DNA from: Diadophis punctatus similis
Lineage: Eukaryota; Chordata; Lepidosauria; Squamata; Dipsadidae
Length of the DNA stretch: 64,000 nucleotides
Direction: 5' to 3'
Assembly: GCA_023053685.1 (NCBI GenBank)
Contig: JALIGW010000005.1
Location: 55,733,242-55,797,241 of the forward strand
In this document: positions 1 to 11,350 of the stretch, piece after piece
Layout of the letters: each line of letters starts with the position of its first letter
Position numbering within the stretch: position 1 is the first letter of the stretch
Program-made: the position numbers and the translations under genes
Notes under the pieces: model-generated
The model's input: only the letters and a program-made list of their open reading frames with translations
The model's database searches: none
What the model was told of the DNA's origin: nothing

Positions 1-2239
1 CAGATCAGGTAAAATGCTTTGTGACTTAATCAAAACACTCTAAAGGCAGAACATGGAAGCTGTATTAATGTCAACATCCAGCTCGAGAATCCAAATAAAA
101 CTCCAGGTGTGAAGTTTCTGAAAGATGACCTAATTAATTCATGAGCTACGGGCCAAGTTTCAAAAGAAATCCAGTCATTTGTTAGGAGCAACATTCCGGC
201 AATTACTCAAGTGGAGTCAGCTCTGACCTCATGTAATTTACGGGCCCCATGACCCTGTCTCCCCCTCCTCTCTGTGCATGTCATAAATCACATTCTCCAA
301 TGAACCACATTGGAGGGCTGTAAAAACCACACCTCTCCTGCTGACTCCAGTAACCTAGGATAGATAGGCATGTGTGGAATGTATTTTCAGTTGGGGCAAC
401 CAAGCAGCTCCGTCAGTTCTCCCCCCTCCTGCTTATGGCAACTTGAAAGCTTTGCAAGTTGACACCAGGTTCATTTTGTTTTTGAAAGTCTTACTGTTTA
501 TTGAACACTGCATGGTAATATCAAAGTACAACTAACTCTGATGTTCCCAAACACCAGTTCATAGAATTAAACAATAATTTCCCCAGTTAAACCCCCAACC
601 TCTCATAGTTCATGTAAACAAGTTCACTTTGTTATAGGAATTGTCTGCTTCAACTCCACGCCTGTTATGATGTCCTTGAAAAGGTTCCAGGCTCTCACAG
701 TCTTCAGCGGAATCTAGAGGTTTTGTTTCTCTATCTAACCCATTTGAAACCAACACTTCCCCCTCCTACTCTAATGGCAAGTTGAAATGAAGAGGCACAT
801 AGCTGCCAAAGTTTTATCCTTGACAATTCAATTATTATACCCCAATGTTTTTACAAAGCCACATGGTCATCAGAAACATGCTTAGCTACATTATATAACA
901 GTAGGAAATTGCTATTTAATGTGCAATTCCAGCTGCACTGCCTGAGTCACTTTAGATGGGGAGCGAGCTACATCATATTTCCTAACATTTGATTCGTTGT
1001 ATTAAAGCTTTGACATTCTTGATTAATTTATATGTTTTGCCTGCTTCATTGCACAACAAGTATGAAAGTATTCAGTAACTAAAGTCAGTATTATGATCCA
1101 AAACTATGCCAATGTGCATTGAATAAAGGTATTTGCAGAGTAGAATTTGGTGGATTAATATTAGAAACAAATTTGTGGATCAATGATATCTTAGTTTCAT
1201 TCTCCGGACAATGTACATGGCAGCCTTCCATCACTTGGCAAGCATTGGAAATCTTATATGCTATATACTGGTGGGAGGAGCACATGGGTATAGTAACACA
1301 AGATCGATCTTTTGTCACTGTGATGAAATATTCATGGGTTCATGGTAGCTGATCCAACTTGCAGCACTTTCTTGTGCTTTTTCTCCCTTTTATTAGCCAC
1401 ATTAACCCAGTTACAAATTTTGTAACAGGCACATAAAGCAATTCAAGGAATATTTAATTACAGCAACTAAACAATAACAACCACTGATTAAGATGGGACC
1501 CATTTCTCATTTTCTGATACATAGCAGAACAGCAATAAACAAAGGTTGGCTTTATTCGCACCTGATCAAGCATTTTTAAATTGAGCTACCTGCTGGCTAT
1601 GTATATACTCTCACATATTAATAAAATATGTGGCTTTCTATTAATTAGCATTTTCTCTGTTGAGCTAGCAGAACATGATCTCTCCATTCTTCTCTTTCCA
1701 CAGAAGAGTTTTGTTTTGTTTGTTTGTTTTGGAAGGCCCAGTCAACTCCAAAGAATCCTATCCTGGATTCTTTTAGAACCAACAATTCTTCAAAATCCAA
1801 TCTCTTTTAGACCAGCCTTTCTTCCTTCTTCCCAGAAGTCTCCTCAAATCAGAAAAGCTAATTTTCCTTTTCCTAGGAGAAATCTACCTTCTGTGATAAA
1901 ACATGTTATCTGTATTTCTCAATTTCTGCTGTAAACTAAAAAGAATGAAATATTGTTTGGGTGGAAAGTGACAGGATTTAAGACAATTCTTGGCTATCTC
2001 ATTCTATCATATACATGATGGATGGGTTTAACTAGAATTTTGATCCTATTTCCTTTATCAACCCTTGCTCTTAAGAGAGGTGAAGAATGAAGAAAATATT
2101 TATTTATTTAGTGTATGGTATACAATGTCAGGAAAATCTACAAATGCTAGAAAGAATGCAGTCCTGATAACCTAAATTGCTAGTTCATTCTCTTGAGTGC
2201 TTGCATGCCTATCCTTGATGCACCACAGGGAGTGAACTA
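1..2239. other. Unassigned AT-rich sequence
   Basis: No element family, RNA gene or convincing exon was recognised. The open frames here are short and have no recognisable protein character. Bases 200-360 are less AT-rich than their surroundings and free of obvious repeats, so they could be unique or conserved non-coding DNA. That is only a guess. Confidence 0.5.
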
Positions 2240-2460
2240 GCTTATACCAGCTGATTAGCAGCACTAAGATTGCTGGCTCTTCTGGGCTCTTCTGCTGTCT
2301 CACCTCACCTCATCTTGTGTTGCATTGCTTCGCATCTGGCCAGGTCCAGTGCCAGCTTCTGGTCTCTACACACAGCAGGTAGTTTTTCTCTACTGAAGTG
2401 GTACCCATTTATCTATTTGCAATATTGCATGCTTTTGAACTGCTGGGTAGGCAGGAGAAT
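2240..2460 (-). repeat. Sauria-type SINE, diverged
   Basis: Read on the minus strand, 2395-2460 carries the words cagcagttcaaaagcatgca and gggtaccacttc. These match the body of squamate Sauria SINEs, which are tRNA-headed and use Bov-B machinery. The tRNA head is poorly preserved, so the upstream limit is approximate. The copy is old and has several indels. A better preserved stretch of the same family lies near 54200. Confidence 0.5.
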
Positions 2461-2620
2461 GAAGAAAATAAAATCAATTATAATCCAATTCTGAATTATT
2501 CAGTAAGTATAAGAAAATATGGAGATAGAGAACATAATGAAGAAAGTTAGCACCCACACCTCTCTTAGAAAAATGAAATATCTTAGGAAATATTGAAAAG
2601 GAAGAATATGTTTCCCTCGA

Positions 2621-3060
2621 TGAGAAGAAACATGTTCTAAAGACAAAGCAGCTCCCTGCAGCTTCCTGCCCCCCCTTCAGCTCCAGGGTGATGGGATTAA
2701 GACCTTCACCCTAATGACATGATAGGATTAGCCCTCTACCATCTCATCACATGGCACCTGGGAAGATTGCATCAGCCAGCAAGGCTCAAGCAAACTTGGA
2801 CTCAGGACAGCCTACAGAGTTGAGGTGCCCAAGAGAGGGCATAAAACAAGGGACTCTCAGCATATCTGCTTTTTCTTCTTCACCCAACATCTGGAAGCAT
2901 GTGATCCACCTTTTCTGTTTAGGAGCTCAAGCCATGTGCTCCTGTCCACCATTAAACCTTCTTTCCAAGCAACTTCCATGAATCCAGTGTCTTTTTCCCT
3001 ACTTGGAACTGAACCCAGAAGAATATTCCTTACAACAATTTGGCAACCCAGATGGGACTC
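2621..3060 (+). mobile_element. Possible LTR plus primer-binding site of an LTR retroelement
   Basis: A segment beginning TG (2621 or 2633) and ending CA (3034 or 3037) contains a TATA-like cataaaa near 2842 and an attaaa poly(A)-type signal near 2951. It is followed at once by tttggcaacccagatgggac. That word has the spacing and the TGGC...GGGAC look of a retroviral or Ty3-type primer-binding site, although I cannot match it to a tRNA with certainty. No second LTR and no gag or pol coding remnant was seen downstream. It is most likely a 5' end fragment of an endogenous element. It could also be chance, since no target duplication can be shown. Confidence 0.4.
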
Positions 3061-4251
3061 CAAGATAACCTAACAAATGGACATTGCCCAAGTAAGCTTC
3101 CCTTGCTAGCAGCAGACCCATTGAATCTGTGGGTAAGTTTTCCTGGACCTTGGCCATTTGGAACTAGGTTTTAAAGGGGTTTTGAGTTTTGAGCTCAAAG
3201 GCTGCTTGGAAAGAAGGTGAGTACCTCTAAATTTTAATTTTAAAGCATGGAAAAGCATGGGAAATGTGTGTATGCCTCCCTCCCTCCCTCCCCCCCCTCT
3301 CTCTGTGTAATTTTTTTTGTTTTTATTTTACTTTATGGCATATGAAAATTTCAATTTCAATTGAACAGTGTGTTATCTTGGTACAGATCATTTTAGGAAA
3401 TAATAATCATGCTATTTGTTTAACCAAGATACAAGTTAATATATCTTCCTATATCACCAATCCTTTCATATATTTTCCTTTTTCCTGGCTCCTGTTTTTA
3501 TCTGCTAGCCATTGAATCTTGGCAGGATATTCATTTTTAGGGTGGCTACCCTTCCCATCAATACCATTGTGAGAGCAGCAGTTTTTGTTACTGGTAGAAT
3601 GACAGTAAGGTAGTAGAGCCTAGTAAATGTTTCCAAAGCTACTAGCCAGAAGTGTATTCATTGTAAATAGCAATCTGGAATGGGGAAAATATATCAGTCT
3701 AGCGGGACCTTACCAGTATCTCAAATTATGGGTAATATTTATGTTAAATGTTTTAGCCTAGCTCACCAAAGTGGTCAAAATGTTTTGGAGGAAACAATAT
3801 CTATGAAAATTGAAATATTGATGATATCACAGAATGATGCATTAAGAAATTGAGCACTCCCGTGTTATCACTCTTTCACTCTTCATCTCTCAATGACAGT
3901 TTTGAAGTTTATTTCTAGCCATCATTTTTGCTGCCAGTTTTACAGTCTGAGAACAAGGAGCAAAGTACAAAAGTCCTGCAATGGACTTTACCACTGATCC
4001 TGGAAAAATAAATATTCCTTTACTCTATTCCATGTAAAAGGAAATAAAATAATACCTTGCATTCTATCTTTCCTATAATCCAAGTTTGTTGTGTTATGCA
4101 CTGTATATTTGCTCCTTTAAATGCAAAAAATAACTGAGTGGTTCAGTGAAGGGTAGCTGCTAACCTATCAAACCACCTTTGTATTTCATGTAATTTCTAG
4201 GAGAGCAGAAAGCTCAGAAGCAGAAAGAGAGATGTGACATGTATTCCAATG
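3061..4251. other. Unassigned AT-rich sequence with pyrimidine tract
   Basis: It includes a short (CCCT)n and poly-C tract at 3274-3303. No transposon, RNA or exon was recognised. If the 2621-3037 LTR is real, the first few hundred bases may be eroded internal sequence of that element, but no coding similarity is visible. Confidence 0.4.
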
Positions 4252-4373
4252 CAGCATTTCTCAACCTTGGCAACTTTAAGATGCATGAACCCACTTCCAG
4301 AATTCCATGCTGGTTGAGGAATTCTGGGAATTGAAGTCTATGCATCTTAAAATTCTGAGGTTGAGAACCACTG
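4252..4373. mobile_element. Foldback hAT-type MITE relic
   Basis: The ends are imperfect inverted copies. The left side reads cagcatttctcaaccttgg and the right side reads, in reverse complement, cagtggttctcaacct. Both sides continue through an aagatgcat word to a cagaattcc centre. The pattern is that of a short palindromic hAT MITE. The flanks (ttccaatg and gtctggta) are not alike, so the 8-bp target duplication is lost or never existed. A related left half occurs at 21847. Confidence 0.55.
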
Positions 4374-4418
4374 GTCTGGTAAATGGAGAATCAGATTGTC
4401 CACAATTTCCACGAAGCA

Positions 4419-4587
<169 letters not shown>

Positions 4588-4821
4588 GTGAGACTTATAT
4601 ACCGCCTCATAGTGCAAGCACTCTCTAAGCGGTTTACACCATTAAGCAATGTATATTTATATTGCCCCCAACAATCTGGGTCCTCATTTGACCTACCTCG
4701 GAAGGATGGAAGGCTGAGTCAACCCTGAGCCGGTGAGATTTGAACAACTGAACTCAAATGATCACAGTCAGCTAAAGTAGCCTGCAGTACTGCTCTCTAA
4801 ACGCTGCGCCACCTCGGCTCT
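4588..4821 (-). repeat. Full-length tRNA-derived SINE (family A)
   Basis: On the minus strand the element opens gagccgaggtggcgcag, a tRNA-like A box, followed by a B-box-like gttcaaatctc. The body includes gactcagccttccatccttc and gggggcaatat. The 3' end is gcggtatataagtc. Six further copies share this body: 8761, 13898, 19224, 20717, 26275 and 57101. The family resembles snake repeats whose 3' ends match CR1/L3-type LINEs, but I do not assert a database name. Its tail here is the adjacent tetranucleotide array. Confidence 0.85.
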
Positions 4822-5719
4822 TATTTATAAGGAAATATTGTTTTACATTAATTATAAAGACACCACAGCTTAGCAGCCCAAATCAGTCATAGTTGTGGGA
4901 TCACAACTGGTTTTTGAGTGACACATTTTTCTGTCTGGAAGGGCCCATTTACCTTATATATTTTTGTCCCAAATTCACCTAGTAAATTGGTCTCCTTCTC
5001 AAATATTATCAAAAGCATGAATAAACTTTCAGAAGCAGTTTCCTTTCCTTTCCATCTTCTGCTTTTAAAAGAAAATCTCATTACTACTTTAAAAGAAAAA
5101 AAGATTGGCTTTTAAGAGGCAGATGGTTTATGTCAGATGAGAACAGAATTACAGTGTAGGGTAGGTGGTAAAATGTATGTTAATGAGTCAAGACTGTTAA
5201 TTGGCACATACCTTGTGCAAAAGCATTTGGCTTCACAGGTCTTACAGTGAGAGACATAAGCTGTTTCAGCTTCATAATGGAACTGCTAATGATCAGAAAA
5301 ATGTTTGATAATTTCTTTCAGAGCTTCTGAAAGAGATGGGAGGTAAACTGCTTCTGAGCATCCTCTACTCACAATACATGCAGACTTGCATGACTACTCG
5401 TGTAGAGCCAGATAATAGAACAAAGGGGTTTTATTTTATTTTTCCCCAAAGATGAGGCATCCATACACCAGCTATTTGCATTTTGGGCTGTAATGCAGGG
5501 GGGGAGGGGACAGCTATCTTTTGTAAGCTGACAATAACTAGCACACATTCTCTCTTCATTTCACAACATCAGAAACAGCTAATTCAGATAAACTCTTGAA
5601 TTCAAAACAATACAAAGAACTAGCTAGAATGAATATTCAAGCTCATATGGACAAGCAAGCACAACCAATAATATATGGCACCAAAGAGGAAAATGATCTA
5701 TCGTTGAATTGAAAAGTAG
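4822..5719. other. Unassigned sequence
   Basis: No recognisable element was found. A G-rich run (gggggggagggg) occurs near 5499. The open frames at 4887-5115 have no protein character that I recognise. Confidence 0.45.
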
Positions 5720-6103
5720 CAAAGGATTTTAAAAGCCATCTAGTGTAACCTCCTGCTCAGTTCAGGATCTGCTAAAGCAGTGGTTCTCAACCTTCCTAAT
5801 GCCGCAATCCGTGCCCCGCCCTGCGCCGCCACCACGACCCACCCCACCACTGTGCCCGCCACCGCGACCCCCGCCCTGCCGCCGCCATTTGGGTTTGTTT
5901 ACCCTCTGCGCATGTGCAAAGTGTTCTGCACATGCACAGAGGATAAAAGAACCCAAATGGTGGCATCCGGGTGAAGTCTCCCGACCCCTGTGAAAGGGTC
6001 GTTCGACCCCCAAAGGGGTCGCGACCCCCAGGTTGAGAACCGCTGTGCTAAAGCATTTCAGACAGAGGGTTACCAGGCTGTGTTTGAAGAACTCCAAGGA
6101 ACA
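5720..6103 (-). mobile_element. CR1 LINE 3' fragment, split by a hAT element
   Basis: The sequence ctagtgtaacctcctgctca before the hAT insertion and gaagaactccaagg after it resembles the minus strand of CR1 3' untranslated regions (...ccaaccccctgctcag...). The fragment is interrupted at 5778-6045 by the SPIN-like element. It is too degraded to place in a subfamily, and the limits are approximate. Confidence 0.4.
5778..6045. mobile_element. SPIN-like hAT MITE with 8-bp target duplication
   Basis: The terminal inverted repeats are CAGTGGTTCTCAACCTTCC at the left and GGTTGAGAACCGCTG at the right. The identical 8-bp flanks tgctaaag (5770-5777 and 6046-6053) are the hAT hallmark. The last 70 bases, with gaaagggtcgttcgaccccc, match the right end of SPIN transposons as I know them. 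The interior is a GC-rich palindrome (ccatttggg ... cccaaatgg around aligned catgtgca words) and is not the usual SPIN interior. The element encodes nothing. Open frames at 5762-6097 are incidental. Confidence 0.85.
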
Positions 6104-6230
6104 GCAGTCACTGAAGCAGTCGGCGTGAGCTTAAATGGACTCCAGAGGATGGTAGAGGACAGGAAGCCCTGGAGGAACGTTGTCCATGGGGTCGTGATGG
6201 GTCGGACATGACTTCGCAACTAACAACAAG
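6104..6230 (+). mobile_element. Bov-B (RTE) LINE 3' end
   Basis: The stretch agagcagtcggc...ggactccagaggatggt...gtccatggggtcg...gggtcggacatgactt matches the terminal region of Bov-B LINEs from memory of ruminant and squamate copies. It ends in aactaacaacaag, the start of a typical (AAC)n-like tail. It is a short 5'-truncated copy. A second copy in the opposite orientation lies at 19063-19481. Confidence 0.75.
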
Positions 6231-6239
6231 AGGAACAGG

Positions 6240-6470
6240 AATATGGTTTCCTTCATTCTCTTATCTATACATGTTCTACCTCCTCAGTGTCAGCTAAAAG
6301 CAATTCCCCCTTTTCTCCTCATAGTGCATATTTGTATTATTTCCTTTGGTTTCTGACATATCCAAATCAGGCTTGGGGATGCAGAAAGGCATTTCTTACA
6401 AGCTTCAGCTAATTCTGAACTTTAGATTCCCAGAAACATTTCTCTTTCAGAATATACAAACCATTAGGTA
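6240..6470. other. Unassigned sequence between Bov-B and CR1 remnants
   Basis: No distinct repeat was recognised. The right part may be the downstream continuation of the CR1 endonuclease remnant, but the similarity is lost. Confidence 0.35.
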
Positions 6471-7000
6471 TGACTAACCTTCCTTGATTATGAGTTCATC
6501 AAAATCTGTTCTTTTGAAATCCAGTATACAATTCTGAATATTCTCTGTTCTTCCTATTCCTCCCTAATATGAATTCAATGATAATATGGACACTTGGTCT
6601 CAAAGTTTGAATAATCTGCACTTTTTCAACCAATTCCTTTCTGTCAATTAGGATTAGGTTCAGAATAGAAGATTGTCTTGCTTTGTCTTTCACTTTCTGA
6701 CAAATGAAATTGTCAGCAATAGAGGTGAGGATTTTTGGAGACCTTCAAGTTTTGGCAGAGTTACATTTCCAACACAGTAGTTGAAATCTCCCACTGTCAT
6801 TATTGCAGGCCTATCTGAAACTGTATTTATGTGACACAGAAAGTCCTCATTTCATATAGCTTCTGCCTCACCAGATGGTTTATAATTTAAAAAAAAATCA
6901 CAGTTGTTTCTATTTTCTTTTATTCTTACCTAAATATTCTCAACAGGATTTCTGTACTCTGAGTTTTGAATTTATTTGTAGGCATATGGTTGTTTTATGT
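6471..7000 (-). pseudogene. CR1 LINE ORF2 endonuclease-domain remnant
   Basis: Minus-strand translation gives fragments with the CR1 apurinic-type endonuclease layout. A TVGDFNY-like piece near 6780-6800 corresponds to the conserved GDFN motif. SILNLILIDRKELVEKVQII at 6600-6690 corresponds to the usual DLILTNREELV segment. HIIIEFIL follows in the place of SDHxxVEF, with the catalytic SDH lost. Stops and frameshifts separate the pieces. This is an internal LINE segment and is not joined to the CR1 C-terminus at 7400, which lies on the other strand. Confidence 0.6.
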
Positions 7001-7399
7001 ACAGTGTATCCCCTCTTTTTCTATTCTTTGTACATAAGTTGATCTGTGTGTCATCCCAGCAAGATTCAATGTGTCTGTTTCTTTTCCATACCTCCTACTA
7101 TCTAGTTTCAGGTTACCCCTGTTTGTTTTCCATATTATGTGCATTGGTACAGAAACTTATAGAATTATAAGTGGTATCTCCTACTGGGTTTGCTGTTGCA
7201 GTTTTTTTGACAAGTTGGTATGTCAATTCCCTAGCAGATGGCTCAGCGTGTTAATACTCGGAAAACTGATTTAAAAATAGAAAAAGTGAAATTAGATAAA
7301 AATAGCTTTCATCCAATAACGATGGATGGAGGCATTAGGGATTTGGCAAAGCTGGACAGTTACAGGGCCAGAAAAGCTTGAAACTTGTGAAAATGTTGG

Positions 7400-7970
7400 C
7401 TTGAAGGAGAAACCAATGTTAAAAGCACAAAAAGCACGCGAAGTGTTAATACCATTTTATAATGCCTTGGTAAGGCCACACTTGGAATACTGCATACAGT
7501 TTTGATCGCCACGATGTAAAAAGGATGTTGAGACTCTAGAAAGAGTGCAGAGAAGAGCAACAAAGAGGATTAAGGGACTGGAGGCTAAAACATATGAAGA
7601 ACGGTTGCAGGAACTGGGTATGTCTAGTTTAATGAAAAGAAGGACCAGGGGTGACATGATAGCAGTGTTCCAATATCTCAGGGGTTGCCACAAAGAAGAG
7701 GGAGTCAAACTATTCTCCAAGGCACCTGGGGGTAGAACAAGAAGCAATGGGTGGAAGCTAAACAAGGAGAGAAGTAACTTAGAACTAAGGAGATATTTCC
7801 TGACAGTTAGAACAATTAATCAGTGGAACAGCTTGCCTCCAGAAGTTATGAATGCTCCAACACTAGACATTTTTAAGAAGATGTTGGATAACCATCTGTC
7901 TGAAGTAGTGTAGGGTTTCCTGCGTAAGCAGGGGGTTGGACTAGAAGACGTCCAAGGTCCCTTCCAACTC

Positions 7971-7972
<2 letters not shown>
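7400..7972 (+). pseudogene. CR1 LINE reverse-transcriptase C-terminus and 3' UTR
   Basis: The translation runs [20 protein letters not shown], then an in-frame TGA where CR1 normally has tryptophan, then CKKDVETLERVQRRATKRI, and continues openly to a TAG at 7911. The order LVRPHLEY, then ERVQRRATK, then RRTRGDMIAVFQYL, then NQWNSLPPEV is the normal C-terminal end of CR1 ORF2. The 3' UTR gcagggggttggactagaag follows, and its tail turns into (TTG)n(TTA)n. Apart from the one stop it is quite well preserved, which suggests a fairly recent insertion. Confidence 0.85.
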
Positions 7973-8121
<149 letters not shown>

Positions 8122-8217
8122 TTGGAAACTGCAGTACACAAGAGAATCCACTGTTTGACTCAAAATGTTGAACAGGATGTCAATAAACAATTAAGGTGTG
8201 TGTTTTTTAAAAAAGGG

Positions 8218-8757
8218 ATAGAATTAGATTTATTTTATTTAGTGTATGGCTGGTCACACACAATATTAAAACACTTCATTTTTACAAATTAAAAACAGTT
8301 AAAACAGTAAGAAAAACCTAAAAAGGGAAACAGAAATAACATTTCAAAGCTTAATATCAAGTTTGGAGATCCAGTCAGTAGCTGCCGTTGTTGTGCAGAG
8401 GAAGCCCCTACAGTCTCCTGGATATCTTCTGTTAGGGCATTCCCTCACTATATGCTGAATAGTCTGTCGAGGAGCCCCGCAATCACATTGTGCTGAAGGT
8501 GTCTTTCCCCATTTATGCAAGGAGTCAGCACACACCCCATGAGTTGTTCTAATTCTATTATATGTCACCCACATGTATCGGGGTAGGCCAAATCCTGGAG
8601 GTGTACTACTAGGGCTAATGTGCCCAGAGACATCTTGGGGGGTGCAGCTATTCCACGCCTCCATCCACTTTTGTGTGATGTTCTGATGGTCAGCCATCAA
8701 CTTACGCGCTGTCAAGAGTGGTGGATTTCTTGATTTTTTGATTTTAGAATCAAAAGA
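8218..8757 (-). pseudogene. Non-LTR retrotransposon C-terminus with Cys-His motif
   Basis: A minus-strand frame (8344-8757) reads ITQKWMEAWNSCTPQ, then YNRIRTTHGVCADSLHKWG, then CDCGAPRQTIQHIVRECP. The CxC-x8-H-x4-C pattern with a preceding RTxHG motif is seen at the C-terminus of several LINE clades. The clade cannot be fixed from this piece. After the stop at 8344 comes a 3' UTR-like stretch rich in A and T, ending near 8218. The frame is intact over about 135 codons. The upstream part is cut by the SINE at 8761. Confidence 0.6.
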
Positions 8758-8760
8758 ATT

Positions 8761-8995
8761 AGCAATAGCACTTAGACTTATATACCGCTTCATAGTGCTT
8801 TACAGCTCTCTCTAAGCGGTTTACAGAGTTCAGCATATTGCCCCCAACAATCTGGGTCCTCATTTTACCCACCTCGGAAGGATGGAAGGCTGAGTCAACC
8901 TTGAGCCTAGTGAGATTTGAACAGCTGAACTGCTGAACTAGCAATCAACTGAAGGTCGCAATGCTGCTTTTAACCACTGCGCTATCTCAGCTTCT
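8761..8995 (-). repeat. tRNA-derived SINE (family A) with target duplication
   Basis: This is a full-length copy whose minus strand opens gctgagatagcgcagtgg and ends gtatataagtctaagtgcta. An agaatta word stands at both junctions and is repeated about twice more on the right flank (8998-9015), which fits a target duplication that then slipped. The SINE separates two LINE remnants on the same strand. Confidence 0.85.
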
Positions 8996-9059
8996 AATTA
9001 GAATTAGAATTAAGTACAGACAAGTCCAAATGTCTTGATTCTGTCTACCGATAGAAAAA

Positions 9060-9750
9060 CAGGTTAATAATAATAATTTATCAATTGCAGGTACAGCAAA
9101 CATGCAAAATTGATAAAAAATAAATTGTCCCAAGCATAACTTGGTTTCCTACAGTTGGTCTCATGGTCAGCTAGATGTTTAGACTGGATTTGGCATGTTT
9201 CCCAAGCTCCCAGGATAGGCAGATGTTTGATGGTATTAAAGATATCATCGCAAGATGTAAACTATTCCAAATAAAGGTGCCTTTTGCAATTAACAGATGG
9301 TGGTTTTGTCAATGCTGATGGGCTTTAAATGGTGCTCCAGAAATTTGGGGATTGCACCCAAGGCACCTATTACTATTGGTGCTATCTTTACTTTCTTTTA
9401 TCACATTCATTCTACTTCTATTTGCAGATCTTTGTATTTTCTCCCATTCTTTCTTTTCTATTCTGCTGTCTCCAGGTACTGCAATGTCCACTATCCAGAC
9501 TGGGTTGTGGTTTTTTTTGCCTTTCTTATTGACAGTGGTTAAGTTTGGACCATTATAAAGCAGGTGCCTGTCAGTTTTAATTCTAAAGTCCCAGAGGATT
9601 TTAACTTCTTTATTTTTATTACTTTGCCAATGTTGTGGCCTGACCAGTTCTTGCTTGCAGGCAAGTGGCAGTTTTTGGCAGTATTCCAATGCAGCCAGAA
9701 TTAGCCCCTCTATCTCTTTCTTCATCTTTCTTGCTCTTAGGTAATGCCAG
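9060..9750 (-). pseudogene. LINE remnant with endonuclease-like C-terminal domain (R4/Dong-like)
   Basis: The minus-strand frame 9309-9725 contains EYCQKLPLACKQELVRPQHW, KILWDFRIKTDRHLLYNGPN and WIVDIAVPGDSRIEKKEWEK. The WDFxIxTD...DIAVPGDSRxxxKE arrangement is a domain found at the C-terminus of certain restriction-like-endonuclease LINEs. I assign it to the R4/Dong group only tentatively. The frame breaks after GAPFKAHQH. Sequence down to about 9060 looks like eroded continuation plus 3' UTR. This is probably an old insertion. Confidence 0.55.
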
Positions 9751-9873
9751 ATTTGAATTTATTTGCCAGAATTATCTATAGTTATTAAAATATAAGTGTT
9801 GGTCTGTAAGTTTTCACTGATTTTTATATAGTTAGCTCTGCAAAGTAGTATAAATAGGAAGAAAAAATGTTTA

Positions 9874-9876
<3 letters not shown>

Positions 9877-9947
<71 letters not shown>
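9877..9947 (+). repeat. Dinucleotide microsatellite (TC)n
   Basis: About 71 bp of uninterrupted TC repeat, flanked by aattt at the left and cagcattc at the right. No adjoining element tail is obvious. Confidence 0.97.
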
Positions 9948-9948
<1 letters not shown>

Positions 9949-9950
9949 GC

Positions 9951-11350
9951 ATTCATTATGACACTTTTGCTATTTCTTTCTTTTCATATAGACTTAAAAG
10001 TTTTTTTCCCCTTTGAAAGACAATTGTAGTACATTAATATCTCAGCTTCCTAATACATTACAAAGTAAGGGGTGTTTCAGAAGATAATATCACATGATTG
10101 TTTATGAAGTTTCTAAAGCTAAATGTCTTTTTTTGAGTATATCCTCAGAATATTCATATTTGTATTTTTAAGTTACTCGTTGATGTTTTTGCTAGTCTGT
10201 TAAAAAAATCACGTCCGATTCTAGTTTTCAGGCTGTCTTTATAATTTCCTATTGAAAACAGCCTGATCTAAAGCTAAGAAATTCATTGCAGGCTCAAGAA
10301 TATAATCCAGTTAATACAATGGGATTACTCTACTTTATTGGCTGGAGGACAGAAGTCCACCTCATCTTATTTCAGCAGAGTAATTATGACTTCCTTCTAC
10401 AGATTAGATTATTAAAACATGAACTGCAATGACCTAATCAGTTTGCTTTCCTGACAGACTTAACAAGTTCTAAATTAGCTTGGGTGGTACTTCTTTTCCT
10501 TGTCAACCACTGAATCTGTTCTACTAAAATAACAAGCCCATTGTGTTTTACATTATAAGGTTGTATATTTGACCACCTGGAATAAAATATTTATAAAAAG
10601 CTAGGCACCTTGACTTTGGCAATGGATTGACCCATTCAGTAAGGCTAGTCTTATTTCTTTTTTCATGTTACTGCCAATGTTAAAATGCCCTGTCAATAGT
10701 GGAGATTGACCATATCAATGTTGCCAAATTATCTAACATCCTGATACACCTGTTTTTTCTGATTTTTAGCTCATTAAAAACACCTCACTTAGGCCTACAA
10801 TCACAGTTTCCCCCCCCCCCCCCATGCAGATAGCTATTCACTCAGAACTCCTTTGGCTTCCTTCTCTCTAGTTCCAAAGAAAATCCTTTTAAGTTTCCCA
10901 ACACTGATTTTAGTCCAATACATTGACATTAACTGATCTTAAGGAATTGAATTTCATAAGCAATCTGCTTTTCGGGATGTACATGTTCATTTCTCTCCTA
11001 CTGGTTCTTTGTGCTCTTTTTATCCCTGTTACCCCCCCCCCCAAGTGAATTCTCAGTTTCTTTTGATATCACTATACATATATACAACTGTTTTCTTTAT
11101 TTACATCATTGGCTTCTTGTAACTCTGTGGAGAATTAAGAATTAAGCAACTATGATGAGCTTCTAATTTGTGTGGGTGAATGTCATCTTGTTATCATTAA
11201 TGTATTTTATCATTTTTAGAAGCCATATCATTAATGATTAAAAATTCTTCAATCTAACAAGTAGAGTTTTTTTGTTGTATGTTTGTGTATGCTTATAAAT
11301 CAGCCTCAAGATACATAATTCTTAGGATTCTGAATTAACATCTACATTCC
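9951..11350. other. Unassigned AT-rich sequence
   Basis: It contains homopolymer C runs at 10811-10823 and 11032-11042. No transposon, RNA or exon was recognised. The low repeat content suggests old unique sequence. Confidence 0.5.
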
